Shown: in pieces, positions 17,808 to 25,009 of the stretch
Position numbering within the stretch: position 1 is the first letter of the stretch
Layout of the letters: every line of letters starts with the position of its first letter
Notes under the pieces: model-generated
What the model saw: the letters and a program-made list of their open reading frames with translations, nothing else
Databases searched by the model: none
Told to the model about the DNA's origin: nothing
Program-made: the position numbers and the translations under genes
DNA from: a virus
Strand: one strand, 5' to 3'
DNA length: 34,557 nucleotides
IMG/VR virus record: IMGVR_UViG_3300034120_002102
Span: 1-34,557 of that record

Positions 17808-19859
17808 TTAAAGACCAGTATCTACTGAACCAATTTCTAGTTGTGGACATATTTGGAAAGTAGCATTAGCACCAGCGCCTGTATTATTAATACTCATCAC
17901 AAATGATCTTTGAGTTGCTGTATAAACATATGTAAAGTCACTCTCGCCCACAACATCTCCATTTACAATTAATTGATCATTCACACCACCACTAAATGTA
18001 ATCTGTAGAGGAAGAGTATACTCGTTAGGTATAGTTACTGTCCAGGTAGCAACAATACCAGTTCTATCTTCTTGACTGTCTCCGTTTTCGTCGCATTGAC
18101 CACAATAATTAATTACTGAGCAGGGAAGACATTCGCACGTTAAGGGGTCTAGAATTTGACCTTCTGGACATTCTTTTGGATTACTAATGTTATTCATATA
18201 AGTATATAATATAAACAAGTTAGTAAAAAGAGTAGCCAAATCATTTGCTCTTTTAGAGAGTAGAGCCCCTATTTCTTGAGTTAGTTTGAGCATAGACCTA
18301 TCTAGGGCTTGAAGATCCCATCTTAGATTTAATCTTCTTGCCTCAAGATTCCTTGCTTTTGCTTGTAATTTAAGGATAACATCTCTAATTGGTTTTCCTC
18401 TAAACTCAAGATCGGTAAAGTATCCTGAATATTCTATAATATCAGGACCTTGGTATACAGTTATCCTAGAATCAAACATCATATCACTAAGGTCTTGTAT
18501 CATATCTCCTAGTACTTGAATTGGTTTTTTTAGATTTAATGCTTCCAGTTGTAGCCAGTTATAGTCGTTCTGAAGTATCTCTATTGCGACCCTTCGACTT
18601 CTAATCTGTCCTGCGACAGCACATAATCCAGCCTTGGCTATCCCTACTAAGGAAACTAAAGAAGCTATCATCTCTACTGTTACAAAAGATGACTCATAAC
18701 AACCACAACTACCTCCGCCAATCAAAGATCCTCTAGTTTGATTACCAGGACAATTTATACTAAACCAGTTATCTATATTAAAGCCACAATTATTATCGTT
18801 GTAATTATTAGGAGCAGTACAACCTGTAAGAACCAAACAAGGATCAAACCCTCCAGACATTTGTCCATTAATATCTAAGGTACCAACAGTATTTTTAATA
18901 ATTATAAAATCACTAAAAGAAGATGTGTTAGCCAGTATAGATCCTTCTGATACTGAGGTTGTTATGTCCTCATAAATATTTTGTTCTGTTTCTTCATCAT
19001 ATGTAATATGTATAACCATGGGATTATTTTCTGGATTAATACTATCAGAAATAAAAGATAGTTGAAATTCTCCATCAAAAGGCAGTGTGTTCTCTAAACG
19101 ATAAATAATAAAATCATTATTCTCAAATAGTTTTGTAGAATGTATAAAATTTCTGGGAGGTATTTGCGCATTACTAATAATAGTATCATCAAATATCATA
19201 TAGTTATTTGATAAAGATATATTTAATCCTGATTGTATTACTATTGGAGAAGATTCATTAGCATCATTAATTTCTATTAAGGGATTGTTTATTGAGATAG
19301 GATTAGTAGAAATGATCTTAATAGTATCTGGAACTTCAATAGGACTAACGATATTTATAATGTCTATATCTGAAGGAAGTTTAGTCGCTTGGATCGTAAA
19401 GTTTTCATCGGTCCACCAATTATTAATATCCGACCAGTCTGTGCTAGATTCAGAATAAAAATAAAAAGTTATACCTAATGAAGACATATTGTATACTGTT
19501 GGATTAACTGGTGCAAAAAAAACATAATTATTTAGGAATCCTCTAATTAACTTAGTATTTTTGGGATCTCCAAAACTTTCTTGTTTAGGATATTGATTAA
19601 TCTTTCTGTTATTCGCCATATTTAACAAGAAATTACTGGACACAGTAGATAAAGAAGAGGTGGTTTTGGCCGATATTGGTCTGTTATTATTAAAAGCAAA
19701 TACTCCGGAAACGATAGCTTTATCAGCAGTACTATTGTCTATAACTACCGAGCCTGAGCTATTAGTTAAATTTTGACGACTTAAACTAAAAGACAAAGTG
19801 GGACCATAAGCCATGAATTGATTAGCCTGGTTAGAATCTTTAATATAGAATGTTGTCAT
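17808..19859 (-). CDS. Large virion-like protein with Cys-rich segments
   Basis: A 683-aa protein, not recognised as a known family. Residues ~125-175 contain 'WSDINNWWTDENF...LPSDIDIINI', resembling the 'W..NW....P...D.V.I' repeat of bacterial and phage adhesins. Cys-rich stretches lie near 335-385 (CLVLTGC, CGF, GGGSCGCY) and 585-620 (CPEG, CECLPC, CGQC). A hydrophobic segment (~393-417) precedes a helical, charged region (~425-560) with heptad-like patterns, and the C-terminus is beta-rich. It probably belongs to the particle. It stands alone on the minus strand between a terminator and the early region, with a weak AAGAAAG ribosome site. Confidence 0.6.
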   Translation of the reverse strand: MTTFYIKDSNQANQFMAYGPTLSFSLSRQNLTNSSGSVVIDNSTADKAIVSGVFAFNNNRPISAKTTSSLSTVSSNFLLNMANNRKINQYPKQESFGDPKNTKLIRGFLNNYVFFAPVNPTVYNMSSLGITFYFYSESSTDWSDINNWWTDENFTIQATKLPSDIDIINIVSPIEVPDTIKIISTNPISINNPLIEINDANESSPIVIQSGLNISLSNNYMIFDDTIISNAQIPPRNFIHSTKLFENNDFIIYRLENTLPFDGEFQLSFISDSINPENNPMVIHITYDEETEQNIYEDITTSVSEGSILANTSSFSDFIIIKNTVGTLDINGQMSGGFDPCLVLTGCTAPNNYNDNNCGFNIDNWFSINCPGNQTRGSLIGGGSCGCYESSFVTVEMIASLVSLVGIAKAGLCAVAGQIRSRRVAIEILQNDYNWLQLEALNLKKPIQVLGDMIQDLSDMMFDSRITVYQGPDIIEYSGYFTDLEFRGKPIRDVILKLQAKARNLEARRLNLRWDLQALDRSMLKLTQEIGALLSKRANDLATLFTNLFILYTYMNNISNPKECPEGQILDPLTCECLPCSVINYCGQCDENGDSQEDRTGIVATWTVTIPNEYTLPLQITFSGGVNDQLIVNGDVVGESDFTYVYTATQRSFVMSINNTGAGANATFQICPQLEIGSVDTGL

Positions 19860-20165
19860 AAGCGAAACTTTCTTTATTTATTAATATACACAAAGGATAA
19901 TATTAACTAGATTCTTAGAGTCTTAGTATCAATATAAAAATTTCAAAAATTAGATTATTAAATAGGTGCTTACCATCAAGGTTTAGGTAATACTTTTCTG
20001 TTTAGTGTGTGCTTATTGTTTTTGGACCACCCGGCGGTTTAGGCAAAATTGGCAAGATAGGCAAGATAAACAAAAAAACCCCCTGGGCAAAATAGGTAGT
20101 TTACTAGCAAACTGTATGCCAAAATGATGGGAAAAATTTCAGAAAGTTTTTTTGATTTTCTTTTC
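19860..20165. other. Boundary intergenic region between minus and plus transcription
   Basis: About 300 bp without a convincing gene, AT-rich, with short G-rich islands. It contains degenerate versions of the early repeat arm at 20042-20054 (GGCAAAATTGGCA) and 20117-20129 (TGCCAAAATGATG). The last lies 36 bp upstream of the first early promoter, about one helical turn further than in other units. No clear promoter for the 683-aa gene is seen. Confidence 0.5.
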
Positions 20166-20193
20166 TTGATTTGCCGATAACCTAATGTATAAT
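20166..20193 (+). promoter_or_regulatory. Early promoter with CCGATA spacer
   Basis: TTGATT, 16-bp spacer TGCCGATAACCTAATG, TATAAT. Drives the first two small genes of the early region. Confidence 0.8.
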
Positions 20194-20213
20194 CGTGGTA
20201 TAAGAAAGAGAGA

Positions 20214-20402
20214 ATGAAAATGAAAATTGGTGATTTTGCTTTCGTCGAATATAACAACGGCAAACTGTATACGGGTGAGGTTGTGGGCGTGAAGGACATG
20301 TCGGAAAATCGCACGCTCTTTACCGTGAATGATCCTGTGGGATTCAAGTCTCTTTATCTTGACAAGTGTGTCTCGGTTGAAGTTTGGGAAGCCTCTAAGT
20401 AA
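20214..20402 (+). CDS. Small barrel-like protein, paralogue of 21204-21419
   Basis: A 62-aa protein. 'IGDFAFVEYNNGKLYTGEVVGVKDM' and 'FKSLYLDKCVSVEVW' align with the protein at 21204 ('VNDMVVVDHKNGKKYDGRVVLVREL', 'YRSLYLEDCVSCLKL'). The short alternating beta pattern resembles an SH3/KOW-like barrel. The start may be this ATG or the third codon (also ATG), which is better spaced from the AAAGAGAG ribosome site. Function unknown. Confidence 0.75.
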   Translation: MKMKIGDFAFVEYNNGKLYTGEVVGVKDMSENRTLFTVNDPVGFKSLYLDKCVSVEVWEASK

Positions 20403-20414
20403 AAAGGAAAATCC

Positions 20415-20612
20415 ATGAACATTCACGAAATGATTTGCAAACTGGAAAATGAAGGCTTGAAGATTTCCGTGATGAATGATCCGTATACGCTTCATGTAGA
20501 CGGTTATCATCCCCCACAAAGTAAGGGTTTGCCCGACTGGCTTTGGAATTGCAAGGGCTGGGGAGTATCATCGTGCGGATTCGCTCGCGTGTTCATGTTC
20601 AAAATGAAATAA
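20415..20612 (+). CDS. Small hypothetical protein
   Basis: A 65-aa protein with an AAAGGAAA ribosome site, 12 nt after the previous gene and in the same unit. It has an N-terminal helix (MNIHEMICKLENEGLKISVMN) and a Trp/Gly/Cys-rich C-terminal half. Not recognised. Confidence 0.7.
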   Translation: MNIHEMICKLENEGLKISVMNDPYTLHVDGYHPPQSKGLPDWLWNCKGWGVSSCGFARVFMFKMK

Positions 20613-20621
20613 TTTTTTTTC

Positions 20622-20649
20622 TTGCAAATGCCGATAAGGTATGTATAAT
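20622..20649 (+). promoter_or_regulatory. Early promoter with CCGATA spacer, no repeat array
   Basis: TTGCAA, 16-bp spacer ATGCCGATAAGGTATG, TATAAT. It begins 9 nt after the previous stop codon, so there is no room for the usual repeat array. Confidence 0.8.
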
Positions 20650-20673
20650 CGAGGAAAAGAAAGAAGGAATAAA

Positions 20674-20823
20674 ATGACGATTCAAGTACAGAACACGATT
20701 CGCAACCTCGTTGCTCGCCACGGTTATTCTGCTACATTTGTTCAGCATATGGGTGAGGGTATCTGCCTGTACAGTATCGGCGGTATCATGTATCGTATTC
20801 GTGGGGATGGTACGATTCTCTAA
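20674..20823 (+). CDS. Small hypothetical protein
   Basis: A 49-aa protein (starts MTIQVQNTIRNL), ribosome site AGAAGGA. The frame is open to 20641, but that would start inside the -10 box, so the ATG at 20674 is chosen. Helical N-terminus and a beta-like C-terminus (ICLYSIGGIMYRIRGDG). Not recognised. Confidence 0.7.
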   Translation: MTIQVQNTIRNLVARHGYSATFVQHMGEGICLYSIGGIMYRIRGDGTIL

Positions 20824-20855
20824 AAGTTTACTAAATGACATAACGGCAGACAATA

Positions 20856-20953
20856 TGCCAAAATGGCAGGCCGCGGGCGCCATCTGCCAAAATGGCAGGC
20901 GCTGCAAATCTTGTGCCAAACTCTAGCATAGCAAATATCATGCCAAAGAAAAT
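20856..20953. repeat. Early repeat array R1 (four arms, two degenerate)
   Basis: Perfect TGCCAAAATGGCA arms at 20856 and 20885, spacer GGCCGCGGGCGCCATC, then half-preserved arms at 20914 (TGCCAAACTCTAG) and 20941 (TGCCAAAGAAAAT). The period is 29, 29 and 27 bp. The last arm ends 25 bp before the -35 box of the next promoter. Confidence 0.9.
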
Positions 20954-20978
20954 ATTTTTTATCTACGATTTTTTTTAG

Positions 20979-21006
20979 TTGACATTCAAGTATGCCTATG
21001 TATAAT
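20979..21006 (+). promoter_or_regulatory. Early promoter
   Basis: TTGACA, 16 bp, TATAAT. The spacer lacks CCGATA, but GTCGATATAAG follows the -10 box. Confidence 0.85.
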
Positions 21007-21040
21007 GTCGATATAAGAGAAAAGGAAAGAGAGAATTGAA

Positions 21041-21178
21041 ATGAGAATGATTGAAGTGATTACGTCCGATTGCTGTGGTGATGAAATTAGGGGTTATGAT
21101 ATTTGTGCGTGCTGCCTTGAGCATTGTACCCCTATTCTGGAATATGTTTCCGATCCTACCGATCCCGATAGCAACTAA
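21041..21178 (+). CDS. Cys-rich zinc-ribbon-like miniprotein
   Basis: A 45-aa protein with cysteines at 11, 12, 22, 24, 25 and 29 plus H28 (CC, CACC, HC), consistent with a small metal site. The C-terminus is acidic (DPTDPDSN). Good ribosome site (AAAGAGAG). First gene of a three-gene unit. Function unknown. Confidence 0.7.
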   Translation: MRMIEVITSDCCGDEIRGYDICACCLEHCTPILEYVSDPTDPDSN

Positions 21179-21203
21179 CCCTAGAAAGAAAGAGAATACT
21201 ACA

Positions 21204-21419
21204 ATGGTCAGCGTGAATGATATGGTAGTTGTCGATCATAAGAATGGTAAAAAGTACGATGGTCGAGTTGTTCTGGTTCGTGAGTTGCCCAAGGGACATA
21301 TGTTCACTGTGGCTATGAAGCATTATCCTACAGGCACGATGAAGTATCGTAGTCTGTATCTTGAAGATTGTGTTTCGTGTTTGAAGTTGGAAGATTCCGG
21401 CTTTGTGTCTGCTACCTAA
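21204..21419 (+). CDS. Small barrel-like protein, paralogue of 20214-20402
   Basis: A 71-aa protein from the ATG at 21204 (AAAGAGA ribosome site). Shares the 'NGK.Y.G.VV.V.EL' and 'SLYLEDCVS' pattern with the 62-aa protein about 1 kb upstream, so the pair arose by duplication within the early region. The open frame extends further upstream but through the previous gene. Function unknown. Confidence 0.75.
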   Translation: MVSVNDMVVVDHKNGKKYDGRVVLVRELPKGHMFTVAMKHYPTGTMKYRSLYLEDCVSCLKLEDSGFVSAT

Positions 21420-21481
21420 CTAGGGGGGTTGAAAGGTAGTCTATAGGTTTCTACAATCCATCATCCTTTGGAGAAAAATAA

Positions 21482-21817
21482 ATGAGTAAGCCACAAATTC
21501 TGATTGATGCTGACCGTGTTATCCTGTCGTGCTTTGTTGGTATGGCTATTCCCCACCAGCCTAGTCTGGCCGATGGTGTGGTCGGGCCGATTAGGTCTGA
21601 AAAGATTCTCAAGTTCAATCGCAAGGCATTGAAAAGGATCAACAAGCATAAGGCTGAAAAGGTCGATCCTCGTTACAATGGTGGCGATGATACTATGATT
21701 ATCCCCGTTGGTAAGCCTGGTAGTGCTGAACGTAAAGAGGCTTTGGCACAGCAGTATGCTGCTATCATGGCTAGCGGTGAGGAAGTTAGCCCCTTCTCTT
21801 GGAGGGGTGATGACTAA
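21482..21817 (+). CDS. Hypothetical protein
   Basis: A 111-aa protein with a GGAGAAA ribosome site. Basic middle (KFNRKALKRINKHKAEKVDPRY) and a C-terminal 'ERKEALAQQYAAIMASGEEVSPFSWRGDD'. No domain recognised. An 8-bp hairpin (TAATAGTA/TACTATTA) begins at its stop codon. Confidence 0.75.
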   Translation: MSKPQILIDADRVILSCFVGMAIPHQPSLADGVVGPIRSEKILKFNRKALKRINKHKAEKVDPRYNGGDDTMIIPVGKPGSAERKEALAQQYAAIMASGEEVSPFSWRGDD

Positions 21818-21833
21818 TAGTAGTATACTATTA
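21815..21833 (+). other. Perfect 8-bp hairpin overlapping a stop codon
   Basis: TAATAGTA, loop GTA, TACTATTA, starting with the stop codon TAA. Only AT-rich pairs and no long U-run follow, so it is a weak terminator or an mRNA 3' end protector. Confidence 0.5.
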
Positions 21834-21882
21834 TTGTTACTATTCTGTTTTACTATTAGTTACATGGCCCTAAAAGGATAAC

Positions 21883-21953
21883 TGCCAAAATGGCAGGCGG
21901 GGCGGCCGGGCTGCCAAAATGGCAGGCAGTGCAAATGTTGTGCCACAAAAAAT
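21883..21953. repeat. Early repeat array R2 (three arms)
   Basis: TGCCAAAATGGCA at 21883 and 21912 with spacer GGCGGGGCGGCCGGGC, and a degenerate arm at 21941 (TGCCACAAAAAAT), exactly 29 bp apart. The last arm ends 24 bp before the -35 box. Confidence 0.9.
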
Positions 21954-21977
21954 AATTTTTGCCGCTAATTTTTTTAG

Positions 21978-22005
21978 TTGACATTGCCGATACCTAATGT
22001 AGAAT
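21978..22005 (+). promoter_or_regulatory. Early promoter with CCGATA spacer
   Basis: TTGACA, 16-bp spacer TTGCCGATACCTAATG, TAGAAT. Confidence 0.85.
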
Positions 22006-22031
22006 CAGGGCATCACAACGGAGAAAAGATC

Positions 22032-22232
22032 ATGTTTCACGATTTCGATCAAGTGAACGCTGTTCTTAACGCTATGGCCGACGAGGGCATGATCGAGCCG
22101 ATGGTCGAGCCGATTGATGATTCGTCCGTGGAAGTGAATTTTTGGGATTGGGCAGATGTTGTGGGCGTTGTGGAAGAATTCGAGCCGCAGGAAATGGTTG
22201 ACGACAGCGGCGAAGTATGGTACGTTAGTTGA
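22032..22232 (+). CDS. Small acidic protein
   Basis: A 66-aa protein starting MFHDFDQVNAVLNAMADEGM; the upstream in-frame ATG lies in the promoter and is rejected. Strongly acidic (many Asp/Glu, no Lys or Arg seen). First gene of a four-gene unit with the very acidic 87-aa protein. Not recognised. Confidence 0.7.
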   Translation: MFHDFDQVNAVLNAMADEGMIEPMVEPIDDSSVEVNFWDWADVVGVVEEFEPQEMVDDSGEVWYVS

Positions 22233-22245
22233 AAAGGAACAAGTC

Positions 22246-22509
22246 ATGAGTCACCCTGATCCATTGTTTGATCCCGATAACGCTATGGAGGATGATATGA
22301 ATTACGACGATTATAATGATTTTTACGGTGAGCCGTTGGATGATGATGTTGAGATTGTGGATTGGTATGATGATGAAGATGATAGTATGGACGGCGACCA
22401 TGATTCCGCGATGACTTCTGCGGGATGGGGAACCGATGAGGATTACGGTTATTATGGGGATGATTATGATGATACTCCCATGAGCGACGATTACTATGGT
22501 GGTGAGTGA
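22246..22509 (+). CDS. Extremely acidic, Lys/Arg-free protein (possible DNA mimic)
   Basis: An 87-aa protein with 33 Asp/Glu residues (27 Asp, 6 Glu) and no Lys or Arg, interspersed with Tyr and Trp (DDYNDFYG, DWYDDEDD, YYGDDYDD). AAAGGAAC ribosome site, 13 nt after the previous gene. Phage proteins of this character include DNA mimics that block host restriction or nucleoid proteins. Here that is only an inference from composition. Low complexity means it may alternatively be a disordered protein-binding tail. Confidence 0.75.
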   Translation: MSHPDPLFDPDNAMEDDMNYDDYNDFYGEPLDDDVEIVDWYDDEDDSMDGDHDSAMTSAGWGTDEDYGYYGDDYDDTPMSDDYYGGE

Positions 22510-22799
22510 ATACTAAACAAATCAAAAATTGGATCGATTCTTACTTTACTAACAGGAATAATAAGATGATGAAGGTTATTGTAACGCATACTGATACTTT
22601 TGGTGGTGAGCCTAATTATGGTTGGGTGAATCGGCACGAGTTTACTATTAGTCGCTCGGCTGCTCAACACAATATCACTCGACAGGCTAAGGCTTTGGCC
22701 GGTATGACGGGTGTAAAGGCTGATACGTTCGATTATGATACTGGCCTTACTATCAAGCCTCGCGGTTATCATCAGGTTATTTTTGTGGATTTTGAGTGA
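22506..22799 (+). CDS. Hypothetical protein
   Basis: A 97-aa protein if started at the GTG at 22506, which overlaps the preceding stop (GTGA). The alternative ATG at 22566 has an AGGAATA ribosome site and gives 77 aa. The core 'VIVTHTDTFGGEPNYGWVNRHEFTI...QAKALAGMTGVKADTFDYDTGLTIKPRGYHQVIFVDFE' looks like a compact alpha/beta domain typical of phage early proteins of unknown function. Confidence 0.7.
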   Translation: MNTKQIKNWIDSYFTNRNNKMMKVIVTHTDTFGGEPNYGWVNRHEFTISRSAAQHNITRQAKALAGMTGVKADTFDYDTGLTIKPRGYHQVIFVDFE

Positions 22800-22802
22800 G
22801 TT

Positions 22803-22943
22803 ATGAAAAAGAAAAAGATTAGTAATTATCAAAAAGCCTTGGAACGAATGAATCGGGAAACCAATAGAGCGATTGCTCACGTTGAAAATCTAAGTAAACT
22901 TTATAATGAAATGATAAAGGAAAAGGTGGCCGCAAAAAAGTAA
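22803..22943 (+). CDS. Small basic helical protein
   Basis: A 46-aa protein, mostly helical and Lys-rich (starts MKKKKISNYQKALERMN). It follows the previous stop by 3 nt. Its stop is directly followed by repeat array R3. Not recognised. Confidence 0.6.
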   Translation: MKKKKISNYQKALERMNRETNRAIAHVENLSKLYNEMIKEKVAAKK

Positions 22944-22944
22944 C

Positions 22945-22986
22945 TGCCAAAATGGCAGGCGGGCCGCGGCGACTGCCAAAATGGCA
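22945..22986. repeat. Early repeat array R3
   Basis: Two TGCCAAAATGGCA arms, 29-bp period, spacer GGCGGGCCGCGGCGAC. Starts 1 nt after a stop codon; ends 26 bp before the next -35 box. Confidence 0.9.
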
Positions 22987-23012
22987 GGCAAAGATTTTAG
23001 GCATTTTTTTAT

Positions 23013-23040
23013 TTGACTTCTCAAGTTTGATGAGTAAAAT
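23013..23040 (+). promoter_or_regulatory. Early promoter
   Basis: TTGACT, 16 bp, TAAAAT; ACCGATATAA follows directly downstream of the -10 box instead of lying in the spacer. Confidence 0.7.
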
Positions 23041-23068
23041 ACCGATATAAAGGAAAGAGGAAAAACAA

Positions 23069-23275
23069 ATGAACGCTTCGACTACCGATGTTGTGATTCA
23101 TGCTACCACTATGAGTGGTAAGAAAGTTACTGTTAAGAGTTTCGATGTTATCATTCAAAAGGTAGGCATACTCCCGCATAGTGGCCAACCTTTGATTGTG
23201 TTTTTTGTTGTTGACGAAAACGGCCAGCACGGTATCTTCAATCAGAACGAACTCACTAACTATACGGAGCGTTGA
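23069..23275 (+). CDS. Small hypothetical protein
   Basis: A 68-aa beta-rich protein (VTVKSFDVIIQKVGI, LIVFFVVDENGQHGIFN) with an AGAGGAAA ribosome site. Its stop lies 2 nt before the next ATG. Not recognised. Confidence 0.7.
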   Translation: MNASTTDVVIHATTMSGKKVTVKSFDVIIQKVGILPHSGQPLIVFFVVDENGQHGIFNQNELTNYTER

Positions 23276-23277
23276 AA

Positions 23278-23595
23278 ATGATTCATTCCGAAGCGGTATC
23301 TATGGTTCGTGGCAAGCGTAATGCTAATCGTCGCAAGGTTGGAAACAATACCTACGCTGAAATTCTGAGCGATGGTAGCGTGGGGATTATGCTGCACAGT
23401 ACCTACGTTGTGAAGATTCATCCAGACAATACCTACACTCTGAATAGTGGTGGATGGCAGACTCTGACCACTAAGGATAGAATCAACCAGTATAGTCCGC
23501 GATATGTTTACCAGAAGAATTTTGAGTGGTTTGTAAAGATTGACGACAAGAGTTATCCTTTCATGGATGGTATGGTGGTGGGTTGTCCCACCTAA
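23278..23595 (+). CDS. Conserved-type phage early protein ('GGWQT' pattern)
   Basis: A 105-aa protein from the ATG at 23278. The core 'GDGSV/LHSTYVVKI...TLNSGGWQTLTTKDRINQY' is a pattern I recall from small proteins of unrelated phages, in which a Gly-Gly-Trp turn follows short strands. No function is known. The basic N-terminal part is VRGKRNANRRK. Its stop codon is inside the S1 element. Confidence 0.7.
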   Translation: MIHSEAVSMVRGKRNANRRKVGNNTYAEILSDGSVGIMLHSTYVVKIHPDNTYTLNSGGWQTLTTKDRINQYSPRYVYQKNFEWFVKIDDKSYPFMDGMVVGCPT

Positions 23596-23635
23596 CCCTA
23601 CGGGTTTGGATGTGGTGGATGTAGTCAGCGAAAAA
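23591..23635 (+). repeat. Dispersed 45-nt element S1
   Basis: CCTAACCC TAC GGGTTTGG hairpin followed by a conserved GTAGTCAGCGAAAAA tail. Compared with S2, the stem has a paired change (AATCC/GGATT to AACCC/GGGTT), which keeps the pairing. Confidence 0.65.
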
Positions 23636-23660
23636 ACTAAACTAAAGAAAGGGAACACGG

Positions 23661-23759
23661 ATGTTCGATATAAATTGGGTGAGTGTGAGTGTGGGATTTA
23701 TTGTTGGCATTTTTGGTTCTTATCTTGTTCATGATCTTGTTTTTCCAGTAAAGGAATGA
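23661..23759 (+). CDS. Tiny membrane protein
   Basis: A 32-aa protein with one transmembrane segment (WVSVSVGFIVGIFGSYLV). AAAGGGA ribosome site 6 nt upstream. Function unknown. Confidence 0.55.
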   Translation: MFDINWVSVSVGFIVGIFGSYLVHDLVFPVKE

Positions 23760-23760
23760 T

Positions 23761-23838
23761 ATGAATAATAAAGAGAAGATGATTTTTATTTTTATGTGCT
23801 TTATCACTGGTTGTATTGTAACCTATTTGATTAACTAA
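23761..23838 (+). CDS. Tiny membrane protein
   Basis: A 25-aa protein with a hydrophobic helix (MIFIFMCFITGCIVTYLI), AAGGA ribosome site, 1 nt after the previous stop. The pair may act together in the membrane, or may be spurious given their size. Confidence 0.5.
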   Translation: MNNKEKMIFIFMCFITGCIVTYLIN

Positions 23839-23847
23839 TAATTAGCC

Positions 23848-23889
23848 TGCCAAAATGACAGATGGGCCGCGAAAACTGCCAAATTGACA
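23848..23889. repeat. Early repeat array R4
   Basis: Arms TGCCAAAATGACA and TGCCAAATTGACA, 29-bp period, spacer GATGGGCCGCGAAAAC (identical to that of R6). Ends 25 bp before the -35 box. Confidence 0.9.
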
Positions 23890-23914
23890 GGAATTTTTTT
23901 TCTAAAGCGGCGGC

Positions 23915-23942
23915 TTGACAAGTGTCGATAATAGAGTATACT
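23915..23942 (+). promoter_or_regulatory. Early promoter with TCGATA spacer
   Basis: TTGACA, 16-bp spacer AGTGTCGATAATAGAG, TATACT. Confidence 0.85.
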
Positions 23943-23978
23943 GGTGGAAAAGGTTTTCAATAACGAAAGGGTTTGATA

Positions 23979-24389
23979 ATGAACGATATGGTTTATATTG
24001 GTATTGCTGCTGTTGCTGGTATTGCTGCTTTGCTGTTTATTCTCGCTTTGAATGTTTACAACGGCATTCATGGTAGTCTTAGCACTGCTAAGGTTGGTGA
24101 AGTATATAATTTTGACTATGAGCAGCCTTTTCATGGTGAGCGTCAAAGGATTCTTGCTAAGGTTATTGAGCCTGTTTATACGTTGAGCGATGAGACTATT
24201 AGAAAGTTGGATCGTACTAGCAGTTATCGTCGTCACGATTCAATCTTTAAGCGTACTCATCATCTGGTAACTTGCCAGACGTTTGATGGTAAGATTCGAC
24301 AGTTTTATGCTGAACGTGCTACTAATGTTCGTCGATTTCCTATGGGGGATGTATTGATGAAGACCGGCTTGGCCAGCCTCCTCTTTTGA
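23979..24389 (+). CDS. Membrane-anchored early protein
   Basis: A 136-aa protein from the ATG at 23979 (GAAAGG ribosome site). Residues ~5-27 form a transmembrane helix (VYIGIAAVAGIAALLFILAL). The rest is a soluble domain with 'VGEVYNFDYEQPFHGERQRILAKV', 'SSYRRHDSIFKRTHHLVTC' and 'RQFYAERATNVRRF'. The pattern is familiar from hypothetical phage proteins, but no function is known. The N-terminal helix places it at the inner membrane. Confidence 0.7.
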   Translation: MNDMVYIGIAAVAGIAALLFILALNVYNGIHGSLSTAKVGEVYNFDYEQPFHGERQRILAKVIEPVYTLSDETIRKLDRTSSYRRHDSIFKRTHHLVTCQTFDGKIRQFYAERATNVRRFPMGDVLMKTGLASLLF

Positions 24390-24398
24390 GGGGGTTTT
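24377..24398 (+). terminator. Terminator overlapping the end of the membrane-protein gene
   Basis: CCTCCTC, loop TTTT, GAGGGGG, then TTTT. The stop codon lies in the loop region. It comes before array R5, so the array is not needed as the terminator here. Confidence 0.65.
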
Positions 24399-24402
24399 GG
24401 CC

Positions 24403-24444
24403 TGCCAAATTGGCAGCCGGGCCGCGAAAACTGCCAAAATGGCA
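24403..24444. repeat. Early repeat array R5
   Basis: Arms TGCCAAATTGGCA and TGCCAAAATGGCA, 29-bp period, spacer GCCGGGCCGCGAAAAC. Ends 24 bp before the -35 box. Confidence 0.9.
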
Positions 24445-24468
24445 GTTATTTTTTTCGACAAATTTTTC

Positions 24469-24496
24469 TTGACAAGATGCCGATAATCCATATAAT
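24469..24496 (+). promoter_or_regulatory. Early promoter with CCGATA spacer
   Basis: TTGACA, 16-bp spacer AGATGCCGATAATCCA, TATAAT. Confidence 0.9.
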
Positions 24497-24548
24497 GAGG
24501 CTTACATAAGGGATGATCAACTAATCTCAAAGATAATGGAAAACGATA

Positions 24549-24998
24549 ATGTTTACGCTGAAGCACATGAATCGGGTTTTGGGGGAAATCAAGGGACTGA
24601 GCAGCAAAAGTGTGTTTTCTCTGCGAAAGAGCCGTTTGTCCTATAGTCTGTCTCGACTGAACAATCAGCATCGTGGTGCTATTGTGGAGAAGATGATTAG
24701 GGATAAGTTGATTATGCAAGGTCGGAGGGTCAAGTATATCGGGGGAACCAATCCTTTTGATATGCTGGTTGATGGTCAACGTGTTGAAGTCAAGTCTTCT
24801 CTGGCTCGTCAGTTGCCTAGTGGTCGGCATTTTTATCAGTTCCAGAATATCAAGACTAAGAATTTTGATAAGATTGTTTTGGTCTATATTACCCCCAATG
24901 GTGTGAAGACTAAGACTTTCACCAAAAAGACTATGATGAAGAAACTTCGCCGGAATAAGTATTATTCTAACGGAAAGACTCTTGCGGGTGCGGCCTAA
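24549..24998 (+). CDS. PD-(D/E)XK nuclease-like protein
   Basis: A 149-aa protein. 'GAIVEKMIRDKLIMQG' (E47) followed by 'GGTNPFDMLVDGQRVEVKSS' gives the D71...E80-V81-K82 active-site pattern of the restriction-endonuclease-like fold. A conserved 'YQFQNIKTKNFDKIVLVYI' strand follows. The N-terminal ~40 residues are basic (SLRKSRLSYSLSRLNNQ) and may bind DNA. Possible roles are host DNA degradation, recombination or Holliday-type cleavage; the sequence does not decide. The ribosome site is weak (GGAAAAC). Confidence 0.75.
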   Translation: MFTLKHMNRVLGEIKGLSSKSVFSLRKSRLSYSLSRLNNQHRGAIVEKMIRDKLIMQGRRVKYIGGTNPFDMLVDGQRVEVKSSLARQLPSGRHFYQFQNIKTKNFDKIVLVYITPNGVKTKTFTKKTMMKKLRRNKYYSNGKTLAGAA

Positions 24999-25009
24999 AT
25001 TTTGTGCTC

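Noticed and set aside
23540-23734. 64-aa frame through element S1
   Set aside because: It overlaps a better gene in another frame and has no ribosome site. Its PNPT part is discussed under the dispersed element.
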